Assembly (NCBI GenBank): GCA_001507425.1
Contig: LMAJ01000008.1
Location: 1-64,000, forward strand
Length of the DNA: 64,000 nt
Reading direction: 5' to 3'
Source of the DNA: Flavobacteriaceae bacterium CRH
GTDB lineage: Bacteria; Bacteroidota; Bacteroidia; Flavobacteriales; Flavobacteriaceae
A program made the translations under genes and the position numbers. Below the pieces are notes generated by a model that did not search any database, was not told where the DNA came from, and was given only the letters and a program-made list of their open reading frames with translations. Shown piece after piece: positions 9,219 through 18,242 of this stretch. Each line of letters begins with the position of its first letter. Positions within the stretch are counted from its first letter, which is position 1.

Positions 9219-10370
9219 ATGTCCTTCAAAAAAATCATTCTTAAAATTCATCTTTGGCTTGGCATGGGTTCAGGGTTAATTATATTTATTCTGGGCATTA
9301 CAGGCTGTATTTACGTTTTTGATGAAGAGTTGCGACCTATAGTATATCATAGCAGATATTATAATGATGAAACAAAAAATGAGAAGAAAAACGTAAGCGA
9401 ACTTCTTAAAATTGTGCAGGATTCTATAGGGAAAGATAAACCCATAAATGCTATTAGAATTAGAAAGGAGAATGACGCTACAGTAACTTTTTATACCAGT
9501 AAAGAAAAAGAGAACTCAAATGCCATTTGGTATTGGGACACTCAGGAATACAATTATACGATTTATGTAAATCCTTTTACAGGCAAAATTCTAAAGATAG
9601 AAAATACAACAACAGAGTTTTTTAACGTGATTGTATTTCTGCACTGGAGTCTGCTTCTCACAAACAATATTGGTCAGCCCATTGTTGGAATAGCAGTAAT
9701 TATTTTTATTATTTCACTCATTACAGGATTGATTCTTTGGTGGCCAAAAAATAAAGCGGCAGCCAAACAGCGCTTTTGGTTTCGATGGAAAGATACTACA
9801 CAATGGAAACGTAAAAATTATGACTTACACAATATTCTGGGTTATTATGTAATGCTTTTTGCCTTGATTATTGCGTTTACGGGATTGGTATGGTCTTTTA
9901 AATGGTTTGACAAAAGCGTAAAATGGATTGCTAACGGAGGACAGACTATTGAGAAAAAGAAAGAAAACCTCACCTCTGATCTTTCTCAAAAAAATAATCT
10001 AAACCTAATGGATCAAATTTTGAAAACCGTAGAATACTCCTATCCCAAAGCTGCAAGTTATATGATTTCAATTCCCGAAGATTCTTTACAAACACAATCT
10101 GTTTATTTAGAAAATGGCGGAAACTTTGACAGAATCAATTTGCAATTTGATCAGTATACGGGAAAATTGTTAAACACTAAAACCTACGCAGATAAAAACA
10201 ATGGAGAAAAAATACGTTCGTTAAATTATGCCATTCATTCTGGCGGAATATTGGGATTACCAGGAAAAATACTTGCCTTTTTTGCCAGTTTAATTTGTGC
10301 AAGCCTTCCTGTAAGCGGTTTTTATATTTGGTGGGGAAGAAATAATAAAAAGAAAAAATCTACTAAATAA
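9219..10370 (+). CDS. PepSY-associated transmembrane protein (PiuB-like)
   Basis: A 383-residue inner-membrane protein with four membrane segments: about residues 15-37 (LGMGSGLIIFILGITGCIYV), 152-174, 205-228 and 350-372. The periplasmic stretches resemble PepSY domains (YVNPFTGKILKIENTT; QYTGKLLNT). The signature HWSLLLTNN followed by GLILWWPKN is typical of the PepSY_TM family, often found beside siderophore receptors and proposed to act in ferric-siderophore reduction or processing. It follows the first receptor by 92 bases with a hairpin between. Family clear; exact chemistry not proven for this family. Confidence 0.88.
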   Translation: MSFKKIILKIHLWLGMGSGLIIFILGITGCIYVFDEELRPIVYHSRYYNDETKNEKKNVSELLKIVQDSIGKDKPINAIRIRKENDATVTFYTSKEKENSNAIWYWDTQEYNYTIYVNPFTGKILKIENTTTEFFNVIVFLHWSLLLTNNIGQPIVGIAVIIFIISLITGLILWWPKNKAAAKQRFWFRWKDTTQWKRKNYDLHNILGYYVMLFALIIAFTGLVWSFKWFDKSVKWIANGGQTIEKKKENLTSDLSQKNNLNLMDQILKTVEYSYPKAASYMISIPEDSLQTQSVYLENGGNFDRINLQFDQYTGKLLNTKTYADKNNGEKIRSLNYAIHSGGILGLPGKILAFFASLICASLPVSGFYIWWGRNNKKKKSTK

Positions 10371-10474
10371 TATCCTGGAAATAAGACTTTAATTCTTTTT
10401 TTATTTTTAATTGTTCTAAATAAGAGTTAAGTTTGTAGAAAATATCATACTTAACAAATTCTAAACTTGATCTT

Positions 10475-11200
10475 ATGAAATCAAATACTTTAAAAAAAAT
10501 CACCTTCTTTCTTTTTATGTTAGCGGCAACTCCGCAATTGTTTGCTCACGCACTTTGGATAGAAACTAAAGCAACCGGAACTAAAGGAAAAGCTCAGGAA
10601 ATCTCTATTTATTTTGGAGAATTCTCTGATAATGACATTACAAAAGCTGATAAATGGTTTTCAGATTTAAAAGATTTCACGTTGGTAGTTGTTTCTCCTT
10701 CAAAAAAGGAAATAAAATTAACGGCAAAGGCTTTAGATAATAAATATCAGGCATTTTTTACTCCGGATGAAGATGGCGTTTATACTATTGTAATGCATCA
10801 TACGGTAAAAGATGTTTACGGAACAATGAAATTAGATTATAATTCTAGTGCTACTGTTGTAGTAGGAAATAAAACTGCTGGAAATCATGCCACTGCAAAC
10901 AACAATGTAATAAGTGTTTTTAGTGAAAATGCAGATATTGCAAAGAAAAACATTAAAATAAATGCATTTGCATTATACGAAGGCGCATCTGCAAAAGAGC
11001 AAAAAATAAAAGTAATTGCTCCAAACGGCTGGGAAAAAGAATTATGGACAAATGATAAAGGTGAAATCTCTTTTACACCAATCTGGTCAGGAAATTATAT
11101 GGTAGAATTTGCTTATACCGAAAAAAATGCCGGAGAACACAACGGTAAAAAATATGATGAAATCTGGAAAATGGCTACATACTTAATTTCAGTTAAATAA
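10475..11200 (+). CDS. DUF4198 periplasmic protein
   Basis: A 241-residue exported protein. The signal peptide ends LFA, and the predicted mature protein starts HALWIETKA, putting a histidine first. The C-terminal part (GWEKELWTNDKGEISFTPIWSGNYMVEF, then KYDEIWKMATYLI) is the pattern of DUF4198, a family that includes NikK-type metal-uptake accessory proteins. A second histidine pair occurs in IVMHHTVKD. Its place between a PepSY membrane protein and a TonB receptor suggests a periplasmic metal-binding or metal-delivery role; nickel, cobalt, copper or iron cannot be told apart here. A clear terminator follows. Confidence 0.82.
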   Translation: MKSNTLKKITFFLFMLAATPQLFAHALWIETKATGTKGKAQEISIYFGEFSDNDITKADKWFSDLKDFTLVVVSPSKKEIKLTAKALDNKYQAFFTPDEDGVYTIVMHHTVKDVYGTMKLDYNSSATVVVGNKTAGNHATANNNVISVFSENADIAKKNIKINAFALYEGASAKEQKIKVIAPNGWEKELWTNDKGEISFTPIWSGNYMVEFAYTEKNAGEHNGKKYDEIWKMATYLISVK

Positions 11201-11235
11201 TTTTCAATACTTTCTTTTAGATTTTAATTTCGATC

Positions 11236-11266
11236 AAACCTTGCTCTTCCGAGCAAGGTTTTTTAT
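11236..11266 (+). terminator. Rho-independent terminator after DUF4198 gene
   Basis: AAACCTTGCTC and GAGCAAGGTTT form an 11-base-pair stem with loop TTCC, followed by TTTTTTA. It closes the first half of the uptake block, so the second receptor needs its own promoter, which is present at 11374. Confidence 0.85.
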
Positions 11267-11373
11267 TTTAAGCATTTCACATGATATAAAATAAAAACAG
11301 CAAAAGCAAAATATTAAGCTAAAATTAAGACAAGATTAATCAAACTTTAAGCAAGATAATTAGCTCATAATTT

Positions 11374-11403
11374 TTTGTTAAGGTCTTGACGGTTTTATAT
11401 TTG
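11374..11403 (+). promoter_or_regulatory. Promoter of the second TonB receptor
   Basis: TTTG (11374-11377), an 18-base spacer and TATATTTG (11396-11403) fit the Bacteroidetes consensus, 36 bases before the start codon. The sequence TTTGTTAAGG at the -33 position is the same as at 6717-6726. Confidence 0.75.
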
Positions 11404-11439
11404 CATTCAAATAATTTTTATTCAATCTAAATAAATATC

Positions 11440-13710
11440 ATGAAACATAACTTAATACTATTCTTAGGCTTAATAAGTTTTGCTACTTCTTATAGCCAGA
11501 ATTACACAAATACAGATAATAGTACAGTAACCGATACAGTAAAAAACAAAAAAGGAGAAATATTAAACGAAGTAGTTGTTACCAAAAACAAGGAACCTAA
11601 ACCCGTAACAGCTGTTCGTTCCGGTTTAAAACCAATGGATAATCCGCAAACTATACAAGTTATTGGTGCCGAGATTATCGAACAGCAGCAAGCCATAAGA
11701 TTAAGCGAAGTTTTAAAAAATGCTAATGGTGTTTATGTAAGTTCTGCACGCGGTGGCGCTCAGGAATCTTTTTTCTCCAGAGGTTATGACATGTCTGCCA
11801 ACAATATGTTTAAAAACGGATTTCGTTATAATGCAGGTTCAATTCCGGATATTTCTGGTTTAGATAAAGTAGAATTTCTTAAAGGAGGTTCGGCCTTATT
11901 ATTTGGAAATGTAGCTCCGGGTGGAATTGTAAATCTTGTAACAAAAACACCTCAATTTAAAAGTGGAGGCGAAATCGCAATGCAAATAGGAAGTTTTGCT
12001 TTCTACAAACCATCGATCGATTTTTACGGTCCTTTAAGCAAATCAATTGCTTTTAGAATTAATGGATCTTACGAGAATTCAGAAAGCTTTAGAGATGTTG
12101 TAAAAAATGAACGTTTGTACATTAATCCATCTTTGCTTTTTGTTATTAATCCTAAAACACAAATTACAGTACAGGGAGATTATTTATCAGCTGACTGGAC
12201 GCCGGATTTTGGAACTGGAATTATTGGCAAACAAATTTTAGATTTACCTCGTAATACTTTCTACGGATCTCTTTGGTCAAATGGTACAACTAAATCTGCC
12301 AGCACATCTGCTTTAGTAAATCATAATTTTAATGACAATTGGAAATTAAACTTTAACGCTTCTTTTCAAAACTATGATAGGGGAAGTTATTCGACAGCGC
12401 AATTATCAGGATTAGAAACTTATGCAGTTCCCGGTGACTGGAACAGAGGTTTGACTAAAAACAAAAATTTAGAACAAATATTTGGAGATCAGTTGAGTTT
12501 ACAAGGAAACTTTAATACCGGATCTGTAAAACACCAAATCTTTACAGGTGCAGATTGGGAAAACTCTTTTGCGACGGCTTACACTTTCACATTTAATGAA
12601 AAATATATCATAACGGAAACAAAAAACAATCAGCCTGTTTACGGACCAACGCTTTATGATACCATAAATCTATTCACATTTGATTCGAATAATCAAAGAA
12701 TGGATATTCCTACAACAGACAGAGCAACACAAATCGCAAAAACAGATACCAATCGTTTTGGAGTTTACTTTCAGGATTTTATATCAATTACAGACAAATT
12801 TAAAGTATTGGCAGGTATCAGATGGTCTTGGCAAGAAGCAGAAGTTAGTACATATAAAGAAACAGCAACTGGCGCAGGAAATCCAGAAAATGCCGTTCCA
12901 ACGATTACACCAAAACGTTTAGACAATGCATTTTCTCCAAAAGCCGGATTAGTCTATCAGCCAACAAAAGATATATCAATATTTGGAAGTTATTCTAACT
13001 CTTTTACACCAAATACAGGAACAACAGTAGATTTACAACCTATAAAGCCATCTATCATAGATCAATACGAAGCTGGAATAAAGACAGATTGGTTTAAAGG
13101 ATTATTGAGTACGAATGTTACTGTTTATCAAATCACCAACAGTAATTTGGCACAAATGGCGCAATTTAAAGCTGATGGGAGTGATAATTTAGATACAACC
13201 ATTAAAGTCTTAAGCGGAGAAACCAAAAGTAAAGGTGTAGAAATTGACGTTACGGCAAAACCTGTTGAAGATTTAAATATTGTAGCAGGCTACAGCTACA
13301 ATGATATGCGTTACACCAAAACTTCAGGATTAAACGGTAGTTTTATTGAAGGAGATCGTGTAGCAAGAACACCTTTAAACACTGCTAATTTAAGTTTCTT
13401 TTACACTTTACAAGAAGGATTTTTTAAAGGTGTTTCTGTTGGAGCAATCGGAAATTATATTGGACACAGAATTGGCGGGTGGAATAATCAATACGATTCA
13501 ACAAGACCAAGTGGGATTTGGGATAGAGAAGTTCCCCTGAGAGGTTACACTACAATTGATGTTTCAGCTGGATATACCTGGAAAAAAATCTCTATTCTTT
13601 GTAAATTATCAAACATTACAAATGAGTTAAATTATACGGTTCACGAAAATTATAGTGTAAATCCAATTGCGCCTCGTCAGGTTATGGCAAGTCTTGGATA
13701 TAAATTTTAA
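11440..13710 (+). CDS. TonB-dependent siderophore receptor
   Basis: A 756-residue outer-membrane receptor with signal peptide (ISFATSYSQN, about residue 20), a plug near residues 60-170 (TIQVIGAEIIEQQ, then VEFLKGGSALLFGNVAPGG) and a barrel ending SLGYKF. The VAPGGIVNLVTK wording is characteristic of the FhuE/FhuA/FoxA-type siderophore receptor family. Unlike the receptor at 6802 it lacks the CarboxypepD_reg-like extension. It has its own promoter and is followed by a terminator, so it is a single-gene unit at the end of the uptake block. Substrate is probably a ferric siderophore; which one is not readable. Confidence 0.92.
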   Translation: MKHNLILFLGLISFATSYSQNYTNTDNSTVTDTVKNKKGEILNEVVVTKNKEPKPVTAVRSGLKPMDNPQTIQVIGAEIIEQQQAIRLSEVLKNANGVYVSSARGGAQESFFSRGYDMSANNMFKNGFRYNAGSIPDISGLDKVEFLKGGSALLFGNVAPGGIVNLVTKTPQFKSGGEIAMQIGSFAFYKPSIDFYGPLSKSIAFRINGSYENSESFRDVVKNERLYINPSLLFVINPKTQITVQGDYLSADWTPDFGTGIIGKQILDLPRNTFYGSLWSNGTTKSASTSALVNHNFNDNWKLNFNASFQNYDRGSYSTAQLSGLETYAVPGDWNRGLTKNKNLEQIFGDQLSLQGNFNTGSVKHQIFTGADWENSFATAYTFTFNEKYIITETKNNQPVYGPTLYDTINLFTFDSNNQRMDIPTTDRATQIAKTDTNRFGVYFQDFISITDKFKVLAGIRWSWQEAEVSTYKETATGAGNPENAVPTITPKRLDNAFSPKAGLVYQPTKDISIFGSYSNSFTPNTGTTVDLQPIKPSIIDQYEAGIKTDWFKGLLSTNVTVYQITNSNLAQMAQFKADGSDNLDTTIKVLSGETKSKGVEIDVTAKPVEDLNIVAGYSYNDMRYTKTSGLNGSFIEGDRVARTPLNTANLSFFYTLQEGFFKGVSVGAIGNYIGHRIGGWNNQYDSTRPSGIWDREVPLRGYTTIDVSAGYTWKKISILCKLSNITNELNYTVHENYSVNPIAPRQVMASLGYKF

Positions 13711-13739
13711 ATTTTTTGAATTAGATTTTGATTTTGATT

Positions 13740-13769
13740 AAACCTCATTTAGCAATAGATGAGGTTTTT
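13740..13769 (+). terminator. Terminator after the second receptor
   Basis: AAACCTCAT and ATGAGGTTT pair over a 10-base loop, followed by TTC and more T. It lies between the receptor stop and the permease promoter and argues against a permease start upstream of it. Confidence 0.75.
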
Positions 13770-13801
13770 CGTTTTCACAGAAGAAAGTGTTCTAATTATA
13801 T

Positions 13802-13809
13802 TACTTTTG
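13802..13809 (+). promoter_or_regulatory. Candidate -7 element of the APC permease gene
   Basis: TACTTTTG matches TANNTTTG fully and lies 41 bases before ATG 13851. A TTTC rather than TTTG is found further upstream with a spacer that is too long, so only the -7 half is convincing. Confidence 0.45.
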
Positions 13810-13850
13810 CCGGGCAGACACTTTCTGTATTATCAAATAAAATTCCACAT

Positions 13851-15167
13851 ATGTCAGATTCCAAAAAGAACCAATTAAAGAAAAGTTTAGGCCTAAGTTT
13901 TAATATTGCTGTATTAATTGGAGGAACAATTGGCGTAGGAATTTTAAGAACACCGGGAACTATTGCAGAAATGCTCGATAATTATTGGCTTATTATTGCT
14001 TCATGGCTTTTTGGCGGTTTGTATGTTTTACTGGGTGCAAATTCATATGCCGAACTTGCTACCATGTTGCCAAAAGCCGGAGGATCTTATAATTATATTA
14101 AAAGAGCTTTTGGTGAATATGCCGGATTTCTTTCCGGTTGGTACGATTATATCTGCAATGCAATTCCTCCCGCCTTTTATTGTATTGTCATTAGCGAATA
14201 TATGATCATTTTGTTTCCGGCACTGGCCAATTATTCAACCGTAATGGCGATTTCATTATTAGCCGCTTTTGTACTGATTCATTTAAGTGGTGTAAAAAAC
14301 GGAAGCGTAATTCAGCAAATTACCAGTTTTTTAAAAGTGATTTGTTTTGTGGCTTTGGTTGTGGCTTGTTTTATGTATTCCGGAGTTGAGGTTCCGCCAA
14401 TTAAAACAGATAATTCGTTTTTTCAAATCGGACTTTTATTTGGATTTTTTAAGTCATTACAACTTATCATCGGAACTTATAATGGATGGAACAGTGTTTG
14501 CTTTTTTGCCGAAGAAAACGACGATCCGAGCAAAAATATTCCCAAATCATTATACAGCGGCGTTATTCTCGTTGTAGCGATTTATGTTTTGGTAAATGCA
14601 GCTTTTTTTCATGTTTTGCCAATCGAAACTTTAGCAAAATCCAATTTGGCCGCGGCTGATGTTGCTAAAATTCTTTTTGGAGAAAACGGAGCGATTATCG
14701 TTACCGTAATTTCTATTTTCTCTTTAATCAGCATCTTGAATGCTTTTATGATGATTCCGCCAAGAATTCTTTACGGATTAAGCCGTGACGGTTTTTTTAT
14801 TCAAAAAGGAACAATAGTTAATAAAGGCGGAACACCAATTGTGGCGCTTTTAGTTTCATCATTTGTGAGTTTATTTTTAATCTGCATTGGTTCTTTTGAA
14901 GTGTTATTTTCTTTTGCTGCTTTTATCTCTATTATCGTTTGGGGATTGGCATACTGTTCACTTTTAAAATTAAGAACTTCAGAACCGGATTTACCAAGAC
15001 CATATCACTCATTTTGGTATCCGTGGACTACTATTATTGCTATTATAGCTTCTATCGCATTATTAATGGGATTCATTTACAGCGATCCTAAAAGCTTTAT
15101 TATTATTGTAGGGATTACGGTGGTTTCTTATCCTTTGTTTTTGGTATTGAGGAGGAAGAAAAAATAA
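13851..15167 (+). CDS. APC family amino acid permease
   Basis: A 438-residue inner-membrane carrier of the amino acid/polyamine/organocation superfamily, with about twelve hydrophobic segments. The first helix carries the APC signature (FNIAVLIGGTIGVGILRTPG) that forms the unwound substrate site, and PKAGGSYNYIKRAFGEYAGF is the conserved loop after helix 2. An in-frame start at 13728 would add 41 residues, but these would be translated from the terminator hairpin at 13740-13769, and a -7 element lies at 13802, so ATG 13851 is chosen. The substrate is unknown; its placing after iron genes gives no clue. A long inverted repeat follows its stop codon. Confidence 0.88.
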   Translation: MSDSKKNQLKKSLGLSFNIAVLIGGTIGVGILRTPGTIAEMLDNYWLIIASWLFGGLYVLLGANSYAELATMLPKAGGSYNYIKRAFGEYAGFLSGWYDYICNAIPPAFYCIVISEYMIILFPALANYSTVMAISLLAAFVLIHLSGVKNGSVIQQITSFLKVICFVALVVACFMYSGVEVPPIKTDNSFFQIGLLFGFFKSLQLIIGTYNGWNSVCFFAEENDDPSKNIPKSLYSGVILVVAIYVLVNAAFFHVLPIETLAKSNLAAADVAKILFGENGAIIVTVISIFSLISILNAFMMIPPRILYGLSRDGFFIQKGTIVNKGGTPIVALLVSSFVSLFLICIGSFEVLFSFAAFISIIVWGLAYCSLLKLRTSEPDLPRPYHSFWYPWTTIIAIIASIALLMGFIYSDPKSFIIIVGITVVSYPLFLVLRRKKK

Positions 15168-15180
15168 TTATAACGCAATT

Positions 15181-15282
15181 TTGTCATTCCGACGGAGGAG
15201 GAATCACACGCGTAACTCGACAAAGATTGGCGATTTTCTGTAAGGAATTTCTAGTGTGATTCCTCCTCCGTCGGAATGACAA
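15181..15282. repeat. Perfect 29-bp inverted repeat (GTCATTCCGACGGAGGAGG family)
   Basis: The arms 15181-15209 and 15254-15282 are perfect reverse complements, enclosing 44 unrelated bases. The arm contains GTCATTCCGACGGAGGAGG. It is much longer than a terminator stem needs to be and has no T-tract on either strand. It lies between the convergent permease and valS genes. It is G+C-richer than its surroundings. Confidence 0.85.
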
Positions 15283-15299
15283 TACCAACTAAAAAAACA

Positions 15300-15330
15300 A
15301 ACCCGACAGGTTTTTGAAACCTGTCGGGTT
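15300..15330 (-). terminator. Hairpin terminating valS (CCTGTCGGGT family)
   Basis: AACCCGACAGGTTT and AAACCTGTCGGGTT form a perfect 14-bp stem with loop TTG. Read on the minus strand it is followed by GTTTTTTTAG, so it should stop valS transcripts. The same stem sequence recurs inside the larger palindrome at 43026-43080. Confidence 0.75.
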
Positions 15331-15362
15331 GTATAAATTATCTTAAAAGAAAGCCTAATTTT

Positions 15363-17999
15363 TTATTTCAACCCAGCAATACTCTGCTCGATTGTAGCAA
15401 TTTTTGCCAAAGCGTCTGCTTCTTTTTGTTTTTCGTTAGCTAATACTTTCTCCGGTGCTCCGGCAACAAATTTTTCGTTTGATAATTTTGCCTGAACTGA
15501 TTTTAAGAAACCTTGTGTGTAAACCAACTCTGCCGTTAGTTTTGCAATTTCTTCTTCAACATTAATGTTTCCTCCTGAAATCGGAATGAAATATTCATTT
15601 GATTTTACACGGAAAGATAATGCACCGTCTACTTTGGCTGAAACATATTCGAAAGCTGAAATATTACCCAATTTCGTTACGATTGAATCAAAATAAGTTG
15701 AAAGATTCTCGCTGTTGATTGCTTTTAATTCAATAGCATCTTTAAAAGGAATATTTTTATCTTTTCTGATGGTTCTTATTCCTGAAATTACTTCGATTGT
15801 ATTTTCAAAATCCGTAATTAAAGTTGCGTTGAAAGGTTTTAATTCTGGCCATGTTGAAACAATTAATGCCTCTTCAGTGGTTCTGTCAGCAATTAAATGC
15901 CAAATTTCTTCAGTTAAGAAAGGCATAAACGGATGCAGCAATTTCAAGTTACTTTCTAACATTTCGATTGCTTTATCAAACGTTGCTTTATCAATTGGCT
16001 GTTGATACGACGGTTTGATCATTTCTAAAAACCAAGAACAGAAATCATCCCAAACCAATTTATAAATTGCCATTAATGAATCTGAAATTCTGTATTTCTC
16101 GAAATTATCTTCAATCTCAACTAATGCTTGCTGCAATTTCGCTTCATACCATTCAATGGCTACTTTTGATGATTCCGGTTGAGGAATTGTTTCAGAAACT
16201 TCCCAACCTTTAATCAATTTAACGGCATTCCATATTTTATTTGTGAATGATTTTCCCTGAAGACATAATTCTTCATCAAACATAATATCGTTTCCTGCAG
16301 AAGCGCTTAAAAGCAATCCTACACGAACACCATCGGCACCGAATTTTTCAATTAAATCTAAAGGATCAGGAGAATTTCCTAGTGATTTAGACATTTTACG
16401 ACGCTGTTTATCACGTACTAAACCTGTTAAATATACATTGGTAAATGGTTTTTCACCCGCATATTCGTAACCTGCAATAATCATTCTGGCAACCCAGAAA
16501 AATAGAATATCCGGACCTGTAACCAAGTCGTTTGTTGGATAATAATATTTATAATCTGCGCTTTCCGGATCCATGATTCCACCGAAAACGGACATTGGCC
16601 ATAACCATGATGAGAACCAGGTATCTAAAGCGTCAACATCCTGTTTAAGGTTAGAAGTTGTAAGTTCCGGGTTATTCGTTCTTTCCTTTGCTAAAACTAA
16701 AGCATCTTCAATGTTTTCTGCAACTACGAAATCTTCTTTCCCGTCTCCGTAATAATAAGCCGGAATTTGTTGTCCCCACCATAACTGGCGAGAAATATTC
16801 CAATCACGAATATTGTTTAACCAATGTGCGTAAGTGTTTTCAAAACGCTTTGGATGTAATTTAATATCGCCATCAACTAAAACAGATTGGATTGCCGGTT
16901 TTACTAAATCTTCCATTTTCAAAAACCATTGATCTGATAATCTTGGTTCGATTACGGCTTTTGTTCTTTCAGATGTTCCAACTTTATTTAAATGGATTTC
17001 GGTTTTCGCCAAAGCTCCAATTTCTTCCAGTTCTTTTGCAATTTCAGTACGAACTACAAAACGATCTTTCCCTTGATAATGCAATCCGAAACTATTTAAC
17101 GTAGCATCTTCATTAAAAATATCAACGATTTCAAGATTGTGTTTTTCTCCTAATGCTTTGTCATTTACATCGTGTGCAGGAGTTACTTTTAAACATCCTG
17201 TTCCAAATTCTACATCTACATATTCATCTTCAATAATCGGAATTACTCTTCCGCAAATAGGAACGATGGCGCTTTTGCCTTTTAAATGTGTAAAACGCTC
17301 GTCATTTGGATTGATACAAATTGCTGTATCTCCAAAAATGGTTTCAGGACGCGTTGTGGCAATGGTTAAAAATTCCTCAGTTCCTTCAATTTTATAGTTT
17401 AAGAAAAATAATTTTCCTTGTTGTTCTTCATAAATAACTTCTTCGTCAGACAAAGTTGTTTTAGCTTCAGGATCCCAGTTTACCATTCGGTAGCCTCTGT
17501 AGATTAATCCTTTGTTGTATAAATCTACAAATGATTTAATTACAGATGCTGACATATCAGGATCCATTGTAAATTTGGTTCTTTCCCAGTCGCAGGAAGC
17601 ACCAAGTTTTTTAAGTTGATCAAGGATTACTCCTCCGTATTTATCGGTCCATTCCCAGGCGTGAGCAAGAAATTCTTCACGGGTTAAATCATTTTTATTG
17701 ATTCCTTCCGCTTTTAATTTCGCTACTACTTTTGCTTCAGTTGCAATAGAGGCGTGATCCGTTCCCGGAACCCAGCAAGCGTTAAAGCCTTTTAGACGCG
17801 CACGACGAATTAAAACATCCTGAATTGTATTATTCAACATATGTCCCATGTGCAATACTCCAGTGACGTTTGGTGGCGGAATTACAATTGTATAAGGTGT
17901 TCTATGATCTGGTTCAGAATGAAAATAGTTATTTTTCATCCAGTAATCATACCATTTATTCTCGATCGTTTTAGCGTCAAATTGTGCTGGAATACTCAT
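15363..17999 (-). CDS. valS: Valine--tRNA ligase
   Basis: Class I aminoacyl-tRNA synthetase of 878 residues that charges tRNA-Val and edits misactivated threonine. The HIGH-type motif is in PPPNVTGVLHMGHMLN (about residues 41-56) and the KMSKS loop in RRKMSKSLGNSPDPLD (about 533-548). Between them lies the CP1 editing domain (TIATTRPETIFGDTAICI). The C-terminus (VEEEIAKLTAELVYTQGFLKSVQAKL) is the coiled-coil arm that contacts tRNA. The length is normal for the family. It is monocistronic, ending at the hairpin 15300-15330 and preceded by a repeat-rich leader. Confidence 0.97.
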   Translation of the reverse strand: MSIPAQFDAKTIENKWYDYWMKNNYFHSEPDHRTPYTIVIPPPNVTGVLHMGHMLNNTIQDVLIRRARLKGFNACWVPGTDHASIATEAKVVAKLKAEGINKNDLTREEFLAHAWEWTDKYGGVILDQLKKLGASCDWERTKFTMDPDMSASVIKSFVDLYNKGLIYRGYRMVNWDPEAKTTLSDEEVIYEEQQGKLFFLNYKIEGTEEFLTIATTRPETIFGDTAICINPNDERFTHLKGKSAIVPICGRVIPIIEDEYVDVEFGTGCLKVTPAHDVNDKALGEKHNLEIVDIFNEDATLNSFGLHYQGKDRFVVRTEIAKELEEIGALAKTEIHLNKVGTSERTKAVIEPRLSDQWFLKMEDLVKPAIQSVLVDGDIKLHPKRFENTYAHWLNNIRDWNISRQLWWGQQIPAYYYGDGKEDFVVAENIEDALVLAKERTNNPELTTSNLKQDVDALDTWFSSWLWPMSVFGGIMDPESADYKYYYPTNDLVTGPDILFFWVARMIIAGYEYAGEKPFTNVYLTGLVRDKQRRKMSKSLGNSPDPLDLIEKFGADGVRVGLLLSASAGNDIMFDEELCLQGKSFTNKIWNAVKLIKGWEVSETIPQPESSKVAIEWYEAKLQQALVEIEDNFEKYRISDSLMAIYKLVWDDFCSWFLEMIKPSYQQPIDKATFDKAIEMLESNLKLLHPFMPFLTEEIWHLIADRTTEEALIVSTWPELKPFNATLITDFENTIEVISGIRTIRKDKNIPFKDAIELKAINSENLSTYFDSIVTKLGNISAFEYVSAKVDGALSFRVKSNEYFIPISGGNINVEEEIAKLTAELVYTQGFLKSVQAKLSNEKFVAGAPEKVLANEKQKEADALAKIATIEQSIAGLK

Positions 18000-18005
18000 T
18001 TATAG

Positions 18006-18103
18006 GTTTGTTTAATCGTGGATATGTTTAATCGTTAATTCGTTACTTGTTTAATCGTTTAAGTTCAATCAAATAAACGATTAAACAGTTAAACAAATAA
18101 ACC
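18006..18103. repeat. Repeat family AAACAAATAAACGATTAAAC, copy 1
   Basis: The valS leader region holds several copies of GTTTAATCGTTTA-like words in both orientations. A perfect 14-bp inverted pair is formed by 18048-18061 and 18074-18087. The same words occur at 28679-28746, 29147-29211 and 36885-36949. The region would be transcribed as part of the valS leader if the promoter at 18144 is used. Confidence 0.8.
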
Positions 18104-18143
18104 ATAAAAAAATTGGTTCAATTTTTGTAATTGTAACTGACAG

Positions 18144-18151
18144 CAAAAGTA
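18144..18151 (-). promoter_or_regulatory. Candidate -7 element for valS
   Basis: The minus strand reads TACTTTTG, a full TANNTTTG match, about 145 bases before the valS start. A clear TTTG at the expected distance is missing. If used, the leader would contain the repeat at 18006-18103. Confidence 0.4.
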
Positions 18152-18186
18152 AATAATTAAGTACACTATAAAAAGAGAAATAATAA

Positions 18187-18217
18187 TTTGTGTATTAATT
18201 AAAAGAAAGTATATTTA
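18187..18217 (+). promoter_or_regulatory. Promoter of the DUF1573 gene
   Basis: TTTG (18187-18190), a 19-base spacer and TATATTTA (18210-18217) fit the Bacteroidetes consensus with one change in the last base. It lies 25 bases before ATG 18243. Confidence 0.6.
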
Positions 18218-18242
18218 CTTACAACTTAAAATCAATTTGAAA

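Noticed and set aside
13728..13850. 41-residue N-terminal extension of the APC permease
   Set aside because: It would be translated from the terminator hairpin at 13740-13769 and from the -7 element at 13802.
15181..15282. Ends of an insertion sequence or MITE with target duplication
   Set aside because: No flanking direct repeat is visible and the interior is only 44 bases, so a MITE cannot be claimed from this copy alone.
18006..18242. T-box or other riboswitch in the valS leader
   Set aside because: No T-box bulge sequence or antiterminator was seen, only the repeat family; T-boxes are not expected in Bacteroidetes.
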